Source: Lonicera japonica
Taxonomy: Eukaryota; Streptophyta; Magnoliopsida; Dipsacales; Caprifoliaceae
Length of the DNA: 64,000 nt
Direction: 5' to 3'
Assembly (NCBI GenBank): GCA_021464415.1
Contig: CM038465.1
Location: 81,130,919 to 81,194,918, forward strand
In this document: positions 1 through 12,099 of the stretch, piece by piece
How positions within the stretch are numbered: the first letter of the stretch is position 1
Layout of the letters: each line of letters starts with the position of its first letter
Made by a program: the position numbers and the translations under genes
Notes under the pieces: generated by a model
What the model saw: the letters and a program-made list of their open reading frames with translations, nothing else
Database searches by the model: none
Told to the model about the DNA's origin: nothing

Positions 1-630
1 ATGAGGTCCTAGACATGTTTTAACATACCTTGAATCATTCTAATACTCTATTATTCATATATTCAAATATACAAAGATTCAAGAACACATTTTGATCAAT
101 CTTTCATTTTTGAGCTATATACTTTGATCAATTTTGATATCTCTTAGTGTGGGCTTCATTTGTATTTTGTTATACACAAGAGAGATATTGTACATTGGTG
201 TTAGCCACCAAAACTTATTCAAATCATATTTGTGAGAAGTGTATCTCATAGAATAGAAAGAGGAATTTCTTGTGAAAGTATTAAAGGTGTTTCAATACTT
301 GTAAGAGTGTGTGGGAAGAATACACTTGTAGAGGTTTGATCTTCACCCGAAAGGAGATCGGTTATAATGAAAATTTTCGGGGAACTAACCGAGCGCGGAG
401 TAAGGGAACAAGCCGAACCGTGTGGACAAAAAATCTTCAACTTCGATCGGTTCAATCTTTCTATCTCTTGCTCTATTATATTGTGCTATTTATTCATTGT
501 GTTTGGAATTAACTTGTTCTTGATTGCTTGATAAATATAGACATTAAATATTTTTAAATTATTTTTAAAAATCCGATTAAGTTTTTAAAAACCCTATTCA
601 CCCCCCCTTTAGTGTATTTTCCGACCTACA
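1..630 (+). repeat. 5' LTR, 3' part only
   Basis: Aligns base for base with 6986-7615 with roughly ten substitutions and small indels (about 98 percent identity by eye). It ends in CCTACA directly before the primer-binding site, as an LTR ending in CA should. The first ~940 bp of the LTR are outside the window. Confidence 0.95.
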
Positions 631-632
631 AT

Positions 633-644
633 TGGTATCAGAGG
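633..644 (+). other. Primer-binding site, initiator tRNA-Met type
   Basis: TGGTATCAGAGG lies two bases after the LTR end. It matches the usual plant copia primer site complementary to the 3' end of initiator tRNA-Met, except for the last base. Confidence 0.9.
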
Positions 645-686
645 TTGTACTCTTGTTTTGATTTAACAATCTTAGAGTTTACGATC

Positions 687-2027
687 ATGTCTATTTATCA
701 AGGAACCGGAATTAACGAAGGTTCTTTCACCACTAGACCACATCTATTTGATGGCAAAAATTATAGTTATTGGAAAAGTCGTATGTGTACTTTCCTTCAA
801 GCTAGTGATTTTGAACAATGGAAGGTTACACTCATTGGACTTTGTAAGATTACCAAAATCGATGAAAAGGGTATAGTCACTCCTAAATCTATTTTCGAAT
901 ATGATGAGAATGATATTAAGAAAATTCAATTTAATGCTAAAGCCTTGAATGCTCTACATTGTGCATTAACTATAGATGAATACAACAAGATTTCTAGTTG
1001 TAAAACCGCCAAAGAAATTTGGGATAAATTAGAAGTTGCCTATGAAGGAACTTCACAAGTTAAGGATGATAATATTAATATGCTCGTTCATGATTATGAA
1101 CTTTTCAAAATAGAGCGTAATGAATCACTTGCTTCTATGTATAGTAGGTTCTCTATTATTACTAATGCTTTAGATCTTCTTGGAAAGGAATATTCTAATG
1201 AGGATAAGATTCGAAAGATTCTTAGAACTCTTCCCAAAAAATGGAGACCCAAAGTAACGGCTATTCAAGAAGCCAAGAATTTCAAGACGCTAAGCATAGA
1301 TGAACTCTTGGGTTCACTTAAAACCCATGAGAAGGAATTGGCAAGAGAAGAAAAAAGTGATTCAAAAGCCAAAAAGTATCTAGCTCTCAAAGCAACTCAA
1401 CTAGATAATGATGAAGAGTTGATGATAGAAGATGAGGATATGGCTCTTCTTTCTAGAAAATTCATAAAATTTCTAGCCAAGAAGAAGAAATTTCAAGGTA
1501 AAAGAAACAACTTTGATCCGTCATCAAGAAGGAACAATGATCGATCTATTCAACCAAGAGTTAAAAATGAAGAAGAAAAGAAGTGTTTCCATTGCCATGA
1601 ACCAGGGCATTTCAAAACAAATTGCCCGGTTAGAAGAAAGGAAAGAAGAGACAAAAGAGACAAAGTCTTCGAGCAAGTACGACACGCCCTCAAAGGTACT
1701 TGGAGTGATTCCGAAGAATGTGAATCTAATGCCGATTCTAGCGACAAGGAAACGGCAAATCTTTGCCTTATGGCAAGAGACGATGAGGTACACTCTTCTT
1801 ATGACTCATCTAGTGATGATAATGCATCTATTAATAATGATATACATGATGAGAATGACTATGAAGAATTATATGATATGTTTGATGAATTGCATAAAAG
1901 GTTTAAAAATTTGTCTAAAATGTATGCTAGCCTCAAAAAGGAAAATTTGATTATTTCTAGCAAGTGTGAAAACTTTGAGAAAGAAAATGCATTTTTGAAA
2001 AATGAAAACAAAACTTTGAAGAAATAA
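687..2027 (+). pseudogene. gag: copia gag with zinc knuckle (broken)
   Basis: The frame opens at the ATG at 687, just after the primer site, and encodes the copia-type Gag (UBN2-like) domain, then a basic linker and a CCHC knuckle, CFHCHEPGHFKTNC, near 1588-1629. The region after it is acidic and then rich in K, E and N with heptad-like spacing, probably coiled coil. A TAA at 2025-2027 interrupts the frame; the same frame continues at once with related sequence and a second short Cys/His cluster (CSYCGKNTHYVDHC, about 2262-2303). Gag would form the virus-like particle in the cytoplasm. An upstream in-frame ATG at 612 lies inside the LTR and is unlikely to be the start. Confidence 0.9.
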
Positions 2028-5000
2028 AAGGATAAAGAAACTCCAAACACACTTTTATTAGAAAATGTCAAATTGAAAGATCAAGTGGATGACTTAACTA
2101 ATAGTCTAGCCAAGTTCACCAAAGGAAAGGATAACTTGGATAAATTATTAGGAATGCAAATGTGTATTTTCGATAAAGTCGGTTTGGGCTATAACCAAAT
2201 TGACAACCAAAAGGGCTACAAAAACTTTTTTAAGACATACACACCTCATGATCCCACTCATCTTTGCTCATATTGTGGAAAAAATACTCATTATGTGGAT
2301 CATTGTTTTTATCGAAATGAAAGTTTTCCTAAAAGGAAGCTTGCTTGGGTTCCAAAAGGAACCATTATGTTTGCTAACCCAAATGCACCCAATACATTTT
2401 GGGTACCAAAGGAGAAGTTACTTAAAGTTATGGTGTAGGTGTGCTTGAAAGCCAAAGGTAGCAAAACCAAGTGGTTCTTGGATAGTGGTTGCTCAAAGCA
2501 CATGACGGGAGACAAGAACAACTTCTTAAGTCTTATTCCCAAGAAAGGAGGGAATGTGACTTTCGGGGACAACGCCAAGGGCAAAATCATTGGTATAGGT
2601 AAAGTTGGTAATAAATCTTCTTATATTGATAATATTTTACTTGTTGACGGTTTAAAACATAACTTGCTTAGTATTAGTCAATTGTGTGATAAAGGTTATG
2701 AAGTTATTTTTAAATCCGAATGTTGCATTGTTAAAAATATTAGTGATAATTATATCTTGTTTGTTGCTTATTGATCAAATAACGTATATACTCTTGAACT
2801 TGATGATTTATCTCAACAAGATGTTAAATGTTTATCTGTGTTAAATGATGCTTCTTGGTTATGGCATAGAAGATTAGGTCATGCTAATATGGATTTAATT
2901 AATAAATTATCTAAAAAGGAATTAGTTAAAGGATTGCCTAAAACTAAATTTACTAAAGATAGAATTTGTGATGCATGTTAACTTGGTAAACAACACAAGT
3001 CTTCCTTTAAATCTAAGAAAGATATTACTACTACTAGACCACTTGATATGTTACATTTATATTTATTTGGACCTAATCCGGTTGCTAGTTTAGGTGGTAA
3101 ATTGTATGCCTTTGTAATTGTTGATGATTTTTCTAGATTTACTTGGGTATTATTTCTTGCTCATAAAAATGAAACACCTCATGTATTTGCTAAATTCTGT
3201 AGAAAAATTCAAAATAAAAAGGGTGCTTCTATTATACATGTTAGAAGTGATAGAGGTAGAGAATTTGACAATATTGATATTGAGAATTTTTGTGATGAGT
3301 ATGGTATTAATCATAACTTTTCGGCACCTAGAACTCCTCAACAAAATGGTGTGATTGAAAGGAAAAATAGATCTCTTCAAGAGATGTCTAGAACCATGTT
3401 ACATGAACATTCTTTACCCGAATATTTTTGGGCAGAAGCCGTTAATACCGCATACTATATAACTAATCGTGTTATTATTCATAAAAAGTTAGATAAGACA
3501 CCCTATGAATTATGGAATGACAAGAAACCAAATATTGCATATTTTAAAGTTTTTGGTTGCAAATGTTTTATTTTGAATGATCGTGATCACTTGGAAAAAT
3601 TTGATGCTAAATCCGATGAAAGAATTTTTCTTGGGTAGGCCACTAATAGTAAAGCATATAGAGTTTATAACAAGAAAAGTTTAGTAGTACAAGAATCTAT
3701 GCATGTTGTATTTGATGAGACAAATCCTTTCTCACCCATAGTACGTTCCGATGACGATGTTGAAATTACCCAAAAAGTTTCGGATATTCAAATTTATGAT
3801 ACATCTAAGGAAGAAACTTCGAGTGCTCAAGCTCCTCCTAAGGAGTTAGAAAATACAACCGAGCAAAATTCGAATGATTTGCCTAGGAGTTGAAAATTTG
3901 TGTCCAACCACCCTATTGATCAAATTCTTGAAGATCCATCTAGTAAGGTCATGACTAGATCATCTTTAAGAAATGTTTGCAATAATGTGGCATTTGTTTC
4001 TCAATATGAGCCTAAAAATATAAATGAAGCCGAACAAGATGAATCTTGGATGATGGCTATGCAAGAAAAGCTCAATCAATTTGAGAGAAATAAAGTGTGG
4101 ATACTTGTTCCCAAACCAAATAATCATACTATTATAGGCACTAAATGGGTATTTCGAAATAAAAAGGATGAAAATGGTGTTATTGTTAGAAATAAAGTTA
4201 GACTTGTTGCCCAATGATACAATCAAGAGGAGGGCATTGATTATGAAGAAATATATGCACCCGTTGCACGTTTAGAAGCAATTCGCATGCTACTTGCTTA
4301 TTCATATTTTAAGAATTTTAAATTATATCAAATGGATGTGAAAAGTGCTTTCTTGAATGGCTTTATTGGAGAGAAAGTTTATGTGAAACAACCTCCCGGT
4401 TTTAAAAATCATATTTACCCGAATTATGTATTTAAATTATCTAAAGCATTGTATGGTTTGAAACAAGCACCTAGAGCATGGTATGATAGATTAAGTTCAT
4501 TTTTAATTAACAATGGTTTTGTTAGAGGCAAAATTGATACTACCTTATTTATCAAAAATCATAACAATGACATGCTACTTGTATAAATCTATGTTTATGA
4601 TATTATATTTGGTTCTACTAATGACAATCTTTGCAAAGAATTGTCTACTTGTATGCAAAAGGAATTTGAAATGAGCATGATGGGGGAAATGAACTACTTT
4701 CTTGTATTACAAGTGAAACAATGCAAAGAATGCATCTTCATTAATCAAGAGAAGTATGTGAAGGAGCTTTTAAAGAAATTCGACATGGAATGAGTCAAAT
4801 CCATGAGCACTCATATGAGTTCAACATTTAAACTTGACAAAGACGAGAAAGGTAAAAATGTGGACATCAAAAAATATCGAGGTATGATTGGTAGTTTATT
4901 ATATTTGACGGCGTCTAGACCGGACATTATGTTTAGTGTATGTCTTTGTGCACGATTCCAAGCGGATCCTAAAGAATCACATTTACTTGCCGTAAAACGA

Positions 5001-5539
5001 ATTTTTCGTTATCTTTTCGGTACTAGTTCATTGGGTTATGGTACCCAAGAGAGAACTCATTTGATTTAATAAGTTATTCCGATGCGGATTTTGCGGGTTG
5101 CAAAATCGATAGGAAAAGCACTAGTGGCACATGTCATTTTCTATGACACACACTAGTATTTTGGTCAAGTAAGAAACAAAATTTGGTGGCCCTTTCAACG
5201 GCCGAAGCCGAATACGTGGCGGCCGAAAGTTGTTGTGCACAAACTTTATACATTAAATAACAACTAGAGGACTTTAGAATTAGTCTTAGCCACATTCCTA
5301 TAAAATGTGACAACACAAGTGCCATAAGTTTGACCAAGAACCACATACAACATTCACGTACTAAGCACATTGAGATAAGATATCATTTTATTCGTGATCA
5401 TGTGCAAAAAGGTGATGTTGATATTGAATTCGTTGGCACCGAATCGCAATTTGTGGATATATTCACTAAACCACTTTCGGATGATCGTTTTTGTACTATT
5501 CGACGTGAACTCGGTATGACTAGAGCTTGTGATATCTAG
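2028..5539 (+). pseudogene. pol: copia pol: protease, integrase, RT, RNase H (multiply broken)
   Basis: The frame continues from gag. Protease: FLDSGCSKHMTGD near 2475. Integrase: HHCC region (WLWHRRLGHANM near 2857), DDE core (FVIVDDFSRFTW near 3109, RSDRGREF, then PQQNGVIERKNR near 3337). Reverse transcriptase: KWVFRNKKDENG near 4144 and QMDVKSAFLNG near 4330; the catalytic YVDD-type motif reads YVYD near 4590. RNase H: STAEAEYVAAES near 5197, then KTKHIEIRYHFIRD-like sequence near 5350. Stops in the main frame: 2436, 2772, 2979, 3636, 3891, 4215, 4584 and 4791. A one-base deletion near 5035 shifts the frame, and two further stops follow (5144, 5258). The end at 5539 is the natural C-terminus. 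No functional product is expected. Confidence 0.92.
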
Positions 5540-6047
5540 TTTATTCCAAAAAGTTCATAAAAGGGATTGATAATGCTTAATTTTGAGCATACATTATTTA
5601 ATTATGCTTAATTTTATTTTATATAAAATTTGCTTGCATTAATGTACACATTATTATGAGTATTAACAAGTATTTTTGCACCTTTAGATTGATAATTACT
5701 GATTCCCTCCTTTTTGATGAAGAAAAAGGGGGAGAAGTATGTGTGTTATATGTGTGTGTCATGAGTGATAATGGTACACACTCGTTTATTTTATCATTTA
5801 TTTTATTATGCTATGATTGATCAAGAACTACTAGTTTGTATATTTGTTTAAGTCCTTTTCGAACTTATGCTTTCAATTAAGTTGTTTGAACTTATCATAT
5901 CTATGCAAGTATTTTTTATTTTAATAATTGCTTGTATATTTTTATCTATGCACCTATTTAGGGGGAGCATATTATTCATATGCTTAAAATTATTATCTTT
6001 TTATAAACACACATTAACTCTATTGTCATCATCAAAAAGGGGGAGAT
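5540..6047 (+). other. Sirevirus 3' spacer with repeated polypurine tracts
   Basis: There is no gene here. Three G-rich purine tracts are visible: AAAAAGGGGGAGAAG near 5723, TAGGGGGAGC near 5958, and AAAAAGGGGGAGA at about 6034-6046, directly before the 3' LTR. The last is the working polypurine tract that primes plus-strand DNA. Multiplication of this tract in the spacer is a known Sirevirus hallmark. Confidence 0.8.
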
Positions 6048-7615
6048 TGTTGACCTTAAAGTCAATTAATCTTATTTTGATAATTACAATAAGTTAATAA
6101 AGTGTTATTTAACTCGGTTGTTCCAATGATAATAGCCATTTTAACCGACATATCTCCCGACCAAGTGTAACTTCAAACCGAAGCAAATCTCACACAAGCT
6201 TTACAAACGCCTCTACTCACAAGAAATGAACTCAAGTGATATACAAAGCCAAGAAAAGATCTAGATTATCATGCAAGTGAAGATATGCACAAGAATGATC
6301 TCCACATGTTCTACAAGTTATCAAAACCAAGAAAGGATCAAGAACATCAAACAAGTAAAGATACGCACAAGAAAATCAAGCATCACGAAGACTCGAATTA
6401 TCATTAAATGGATTGAGTGCTTAGATTTTATGTAAAGATACTTTATTGATCAAATCCCTATAGCTCAAACATATTCTTACATCTTTTAAAGATTGATTCA
6501 AACTAGCTTAAAATTGAATTTATTTGAAAAACATCATTTTACAAAAACCGAGTTTCAAATTAAATTCATATTAATTTTAAATGATCATATTTTAAGCTCT
6601 AATAAAAATAGGTATCTTAGAAACATATCTTTGAGGTTCAAAAATCATTAGAATTTTATTTGGAACTAAATTGTTAAATTGCAAAAATATTTTTATTTTA
6701 CATTTAAAATTCGCTCAATTTTTGCCCAGTTTTGACCTAACGGTAAGATGGAGGCCTTCCCGAACTCCGATCATTTTGAAATTTTTACAGTAGTTAGACA
6801 ACATCTCCTGACACTTTTGACTAAAGTTTAAGCATGATCCAACGGTCAAATTGGGAGAAATTAACAAAACAAATTTGAATTTTTTTTGTCAAAACTAGCT
6901 GTTGGAAAGTTTGAAAATGTACACCTTGGAGCCAAAACCTCTCTTAATCATCCTCAAAGGCCATATGGTTTTGCAAGCTATAAATATAAGGTCCTAGACA
7001 TGTTTTAACATACCTTGAATCATTCTAATACTCTATTATTCATATATTCAAATATACAAAGATTCAAGAACACATTTTGATCAATCTTTCATTTTTGAGC
7101 TATATACTTTGATCAATTTTGATATCTCTTAGTGTGGGCTTCATTTGTATTTTGTTATACACAAGAGAGATATTGTACATTGGTGTTAGCCACCAAAACT
7201 TATTCAAATCATATTTGTGAGAGGTGTATCTCATAGAATAGAAAGAGGGATTTCTTGTGAAAGTATTAAAGGTGTTTCAATACTTGTTAGAGTGTGTGGG
7301 AAGAATACACTTGTAGAGGTTTGATCTTCACCCGAAAGGAGATCGGTTATAATGAAAATTTTCGGGGAACTAACCGAGCGCGGAGTAAGGGAACAAGCCG
7401 AACCGTGTGGACAAAAAATCTTCAACTTCGATCGGTTCAATCTTTCTATCTCTTGCTCTATTATATTGTGCTATTTATTCATTGTGTTTGGAATTAACTT
7501 TGTTCTTGATTGCTTGATAAATATAGACATCAAATATTTTTAAATCATTTTTAAAAATCCGATTAAGTTTTTAAAAACCTTATTCACCCCCCTCTATGGT
7601 ATTTTTCGACCTACA
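6048..7615 (+). repeat. 3' LTR, complete (1568 bp)
   Basis: Starts TGTTGACC directly after the polypurine tract and ends CCTACA, giving TG...CA termini. A TATA box (CTATAAATATAAGG) at about 6979-6991 suggests that transcription starts near 7010, so U3 is about 960 bp and R-U5 is the part shared with window positions 1-630. Confidence 0.93.
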
Positions 7616-7784
7616 TATACTATTAGATATGCAAAATTTCCTTTTTTTTTTGCTTGTAATTTCTCTTTTTCTTTGTTTAGCATTCCACATCATGCATTCC
7701 CGTTACCCTAATTAATTTCTACTATAAATTTTACTTGCTTTTGAATATACAAATAATTGTAACATCAATTAATAATAATATTTA

Positions 7785-8941
7785 GGGTTATTTAGGTTTT
7801 GAGATCCATAATTTTAGTAATTTTAAGTTGGGAGTCCACAGTTTGCATTTCTTAGACTTTGGGGTCCAAAATAAATGATTTTGTTAGTCAATGGACAAAA
7901 AGCGTCAGTCAACAATAAATTTGTGCCAAAATTCCTAAAATGCCCCTAATTCTTTCATCTTTTTCCTCCGAATCACAATAATTAGAGGTGATCTTTAGAA
8001 GATAAAGATGAATGGGTTTGCGTGGAAAGTAGACTCATGGGTTTTGTTCTCCAATTACAAAAGGAAAAGAATCTGATAGAAATTGTAAAAGTTTGTGAAG
8101 AAGAATGGGAAAAGCAGGGAAGAAGGGAAAGAGGGGGATTTGTAGAGAGAGAAGAAATGGACATGGTGAATGTTGAGGAGGCTATATTATTATATAAATA
8201 TATGGGCGCGGGGTGACTTGTGAACAGAAAATTGGGGTTTTCGAATTTGGATAAAATACTATGAAAGAAGTATGCGTGTAGATGTAGAAGAATTAGAGGA
8301 GGAAAATTAGGGCGGGATGGAAGGAAGGAGAGAGAAGGAAGAAGGTGGAGAAAGAAGACTCCCACCGGATGATTTAGGGTTTGGAGGAAGCAAACCACAC
8401 CACCACCCTACATTAGTGTTCGATGTGCAAGGTATGTGAGCAGTCGCCGACGGCTATCACCTGCAAAGCTGACTTGTGGCCTTCTGCGTCACCTGTGACC
8501 ACGACATACACTCCGCTAATCCCCTCGCCCGCCACCTACGAGCGCTTCCCCATCGTCCCCTTTAACAATTTCCACCGTTAAGTTAGACATCCACGGTGTA
8601 CCCTTGGCAGAGGACTGGTACTTTTCCGAAGCTAATGGGGTGGGGAATAGTTTGTGTATATATAAATGTATTTGTATTTTGTATATTTTTTTTTTTGGGT
8701 TCTTGAATTAGGGCTTTTTGGTTTTAGGGTTTATTGAAATTGGGTTTTTTCAGGTGGAGGAGAAGAATGAACGAAGAAGATGACGAATTAGGGGCATTTT
8801 ATAAATTTTGGCCCAAATTTAACGTTGACTAACTACTGATTAACATAATCATCCATTTTGGACCCAAAGCCTTAAGAAATGCAAACTGTCAACCCTCAAC
8901 ACAAGATTGTCAAAATTATGGACCCAAAACCTAAATGACCC
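7785..8941. mobile_element. Mutator-like Pack-MULE, 1157 bp
   Basis: A 9-bp target duplication, TAATATTTA, is perfect at 7776-7784 and 8942-8950. The termini are long inverted repeats of about 180 bp. The left end reads GGGTTATTTAGGTTTTGAGA and the right end, reverse-complemented, reads GGGTCATTTAGGTTTTGGGT; similarity continues through a GCCAAAATT...AAATGCCCC block on both sides. A 9-bp duplication with long TIRs identifies the Mutator superfamily. There is no transposase inside, so the element is non-autonomous. It carries a B-box gene fragment (8423-8570) and about 400 bp that I could not identify, including a long open frame on the minus strand (8398-7982) with no recognisable domain. Confidence 0.9.
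8423..8570 (+). pseudogene. CONSTANS-like B-box fragment captured in the Mutator element
   Basis: One frame from the ATG at 8423 reads MCKVCEQSPTAITCKAD. The next frame continues as FCVTCDHDIHSANPLAR from about 8483, and the first frame resumes with ERFPIVPF. Together these follow the second B-box of CONSTANS-like (COL/BBX) transcription factors, including Cys/His zinc ligands, but two indels and a missing stretch break it. Only one B-box is present; the CCT domain is absent. Family members bind zinc and regulate flowering and light responses, but this fragment cannot encode a working B-box. GC content is visibly higher than in its surroundings, which supports an exon origin. Confidence 0.8.
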
Positions 8942-9388
8942 TAATATTTAACTATCAATACAAATCAATCTATTTTCGGTCTTGTTCCCCAGGACCTAAT
9001 ATACAAATGGTTTGAGACATTAAATTAGGGCTTCTAGCTCTAATAGGAAGAAGGAGGAAGCTTGGAGCTTATAAAAAAATAAAAAATTAGATGGTCCGGA
9101 CGGTGTACTGTTTATAAGTTTTAATTTTTAATTAATTAAGATGAAAAGAGAATTCTAAACTGGTGGGTTAATCAAAATGAAATTTTTGGATATGTCAAAC
9201 AACCTTTTCTAAAAATGAAAATTTTAATTAGATTAAGATTAAGATATTCGAATTTTAAATAATAATTTATTTTTCTAATTTTATCAAGATACACTAAACG
9301 AGTTTATCTGAATGAATCAATATATTTTTATTATTATCATTATGGGATAAACTAACAACGAATTTGGGGGTTGTCTAATCTCACCAAC

Positions 9389-10384
9389 AGAGCCGGTCCA
9401 TGTGTTTAGTCGGGTTAGGTATACGCCGGCCCTCTATTTTTAAACGGCCCTACTTTTCATTGTTCTCACTTTCTATAGTTAAAATAGAAAAGGAGAAACA
9501 AACATTGGGTTTGATTGCACGTAACTTTTTTAACTTTTGCTATTGGGAATAACGCAAAACTAACATATTAATTTTGCCAACGGTGGACGGTGGATTAAGA
9601 AAAAAAAACTAGCAGAATGAGTATTAAGATAAAATTGGCATAAGCTAATATATATTTTTAGGTGAAACAAATAAAATACTATGTGAGGTGAGGTGAAAAA
9701 AGTAAATTAGCAAGTGCATTAAAGATAACTCAAAAATAATAGACAATGGTTTTTTGTTAGGAGAGAAATAGGGGTGAAAAGAAAGGATTTTTGGGCTATT
9801 TTTTAGGTTCTTTGAATTTGGATTTTGACTTTTATAAGGGTGAGAAGAATAATAATGTCCGTGTATTTAAGAACACCCTTAATTAATGAGTTAATTGTTT
9901 AGATTTAAATTTATGGTACTCAGTATGAACTCTGGCAAAAAATTGGTAAGAAGATAATTACGACACTTGATTTCTAGCTAATGAAGTCCCTCAACAATTT
10001 CCTAAGATAATTACATAATTGTATACTTTTTTCAAAAAGCACAAATAAATGTTTAATAAATTGAAAATATCAATACTAAATTAATATGCTTTTTTGTTTG
10101 AATTAAATTTAAACCTTTGAATGTACCTTTTAAGACTATCGGTACTATATTAATCGCTTTAAGAACAATACTACACTTACCGTTCTCTTTTATTGGTTAT
10201 TTATTTCAAGTGCATTTGTGAATAGTACATTATTAAAATGTAAAACTAATTAATACACCAGATATAACTATTTAGTAGATGAAAATAGCATAAGTTCTTT
10301 TTTACCGGTATGCTTAATAATATGAAAAAAAACTAATCTATTTAATTTGCCTAAAGTTTTAAATGGTCTTGAACCGCCTCTATT
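9389..10384. mobile_element. Candidate non-autonomous hAT-like element
   Basis: The left end reads CAGAGCCGGTCCA and the right end, reverse-complemented, reads TAGAGGCGGTTCA. This is an imperfect 13-bp inverted pair resembling hAT termini of the CAGAGCCGG type. No 8-bp target duplication is apparent and the interior is AT-rich without coding potential. Weak call. Confidence 0.3.
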
Positions 10385-12099
10385 TTCCCATGGATACAAA
10401 ATCACCCCTAGTGTAATGAGACATTATGATTTATGAAAAAACAAAATTATTACTGAGCTTGGATTGGAAAAGGCAAACGATTCATCCATTCACAAAGGCA
10501 TATCCAAATCCAATCCATATCATATTCTACCCTGTTAAAAAAAGTAATTAAATAGTACTCTCCCCAACCAAAGATGGATAACTCTCATATTTAAAATGGG
10601 TGTTGTCACCGGAGCTAGTATGATGAGGTGAAAGTAATAATTATTTTGATAATAGCAATAATCTGTGTGCAATTATAATTTGGACCGGCCATCTGCAATA
10701 GCTTTTTATAAATTCATTTTTATTCAATATATTACGGTACTTTTAGAAGAATTTTATGGCTATTTAACAATATAATTATAGGATAGTGATATTAGCCCTC
10801 CACAAAAATATTCTAACATTCCAAAATTATTTTTAGTGGCATTCTATATGCATTTTTTTGAAATACTTTTTTGTTCTTAAAAGATGATTTTGAAACAATT
10901 AAAATACTCTTTGTGCAATGTTAATGTCATTAGCCTAATTGTACTGATAGAGAAATCTCAGATAAAAAATTTCCAATAGCATCATTGATGTCTTTGTTGG
11001 CATCTTATTTTTAAAATAAATTTAATTTGATTAGATAAAGCATTGGGGGTTCTATTTCATTCTTGTTACCTAGGACAAAAAATTTGATTATTTTTACATG
11101 AAAAAATGTTTATATAAATTTTTTATGACTCAATTGTCCCGTAATGTACAAATCCTATTGAAACTCTTGCACATATTTGAAAATAAGCTCTTACTGGGGT
11201 GAGGTTTTACTATTTTAAATTTATATTATAACTTATATTGATAGAATTGACCACCGAAGATGGCCAATATCCGCACTGTTCCGCTCAAATTCATCATCAA
11301 CCCAACTCTTGACGGGCAAACATACACCACTGAGTAACCTCAAAAGCTCGCGCCATCTTGATCTAATTATCTTAATTATCACCCAGACACCCATAAAACT
11401 AAAATTAATTTAACTAGATAAGGTTCCATATAATTCTTCCTATGCACGATAGAAATTTATACTATCATTTCTAAATGTGAAAATAGTGATAAATAATTTC
11501 CACACAACTCAACTGTCATGACACAGAAATGCATATAAAAACTACCGTCAGAGAGTTTTTACCATTTCTCATCATAAAAATTTGTACAAGTCAAAATAAT
11601 CGTCAGGGATGGCCCTCAATAGAACACCAACCACCACAAAATCATATTTCTACCAAATGGATTAGATCGAGGACGAATTTGCCAAACTATTCCCTCTTAC
11701 TTGGTTAGCAACAGAAAACCATTCAAGTTCCCACGTTTCCCAAGTAGTTACATCAAAACAAAAGAGCGGGACCTTTTTTTCCTAATATCCCCGCTATACT
11801 TTTCTTCTTTTAGAAGTCGAGGAAATTCAAGCCCCCATAAGGTGAAACAAATCATCATCAATAAAGGACATTAAGGAAATCGCTGTAGTATTCAATAATA
11901 TTTGGTACATGACAAGCTCATGTTAGAAATTAACTGTAGTATCCCAGGTACCACTACGAGTATTCATGATTTTTTATACATCTACAATACTAGTAAGTTT
12001 TTTGAAGTGAAAACTTATGTGTGTATATATATATTTATATAATATGTACATTTTCCAGTGGAAACAACAAAAATGTGGCAACACAAATAACTGGAGCGA
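10385..12099. other. Intergenic region downstream of VENOSA4-like gene
   Basis: No coding region recognised. AT-rich, with a GGACCGGCC patch near 10681. The part next to 12100 should contain the 3' UTR of the minus-strand gene; I could not fix its polyadenylation site. Confidence 0.5.

Larger units (their letters stand above)
1..7615 (+). mobile_element. Sirevirus-type Ty1/copia LTR retrotransposon, 5' end cut by window
   Basis: The order is partial 5' LTR (1-630), tRNA-iMet primer site (633-644), gag, protease, integrase, reverse transcriptase, RNase H, non-coding spacer with repeated polypurine tracts, and a complete 3' LTR (6048-7615). Integrase before reverse transcriptase defines Ty1/copia. 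A long LTR (1568 bp) plus several polypurine-like tracts before the 3' LTR is the pattern known for the Sirevirus (SIRE/Maximus) lineage; I see no env-like ORF. About 940 bp of the 5' LTR lie outside the window, so the left target duplication cannot be checked; the 5 bp right of the element are TATAC. Coding is broken throughout, so this copy is not autonomous. Confidence 0.95.

Noticed and set aside
612..686. Upstream start for gag at 612
   Set aside because: That ATG lies inside the LTR and the frame crosses the primer-binding site; the ATG at 687 follows the primer site and starts the conserved Gag region.
7982..8398. 138-codon minus-strand open frame in the first Pack-MULE
   Set aside because: Composition is biased to Phe, Ser, Leu and Pro, as expected from the antisense of a purine-rich stretch. 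No domain was recognised and the neighbouring captured fragment is dead.
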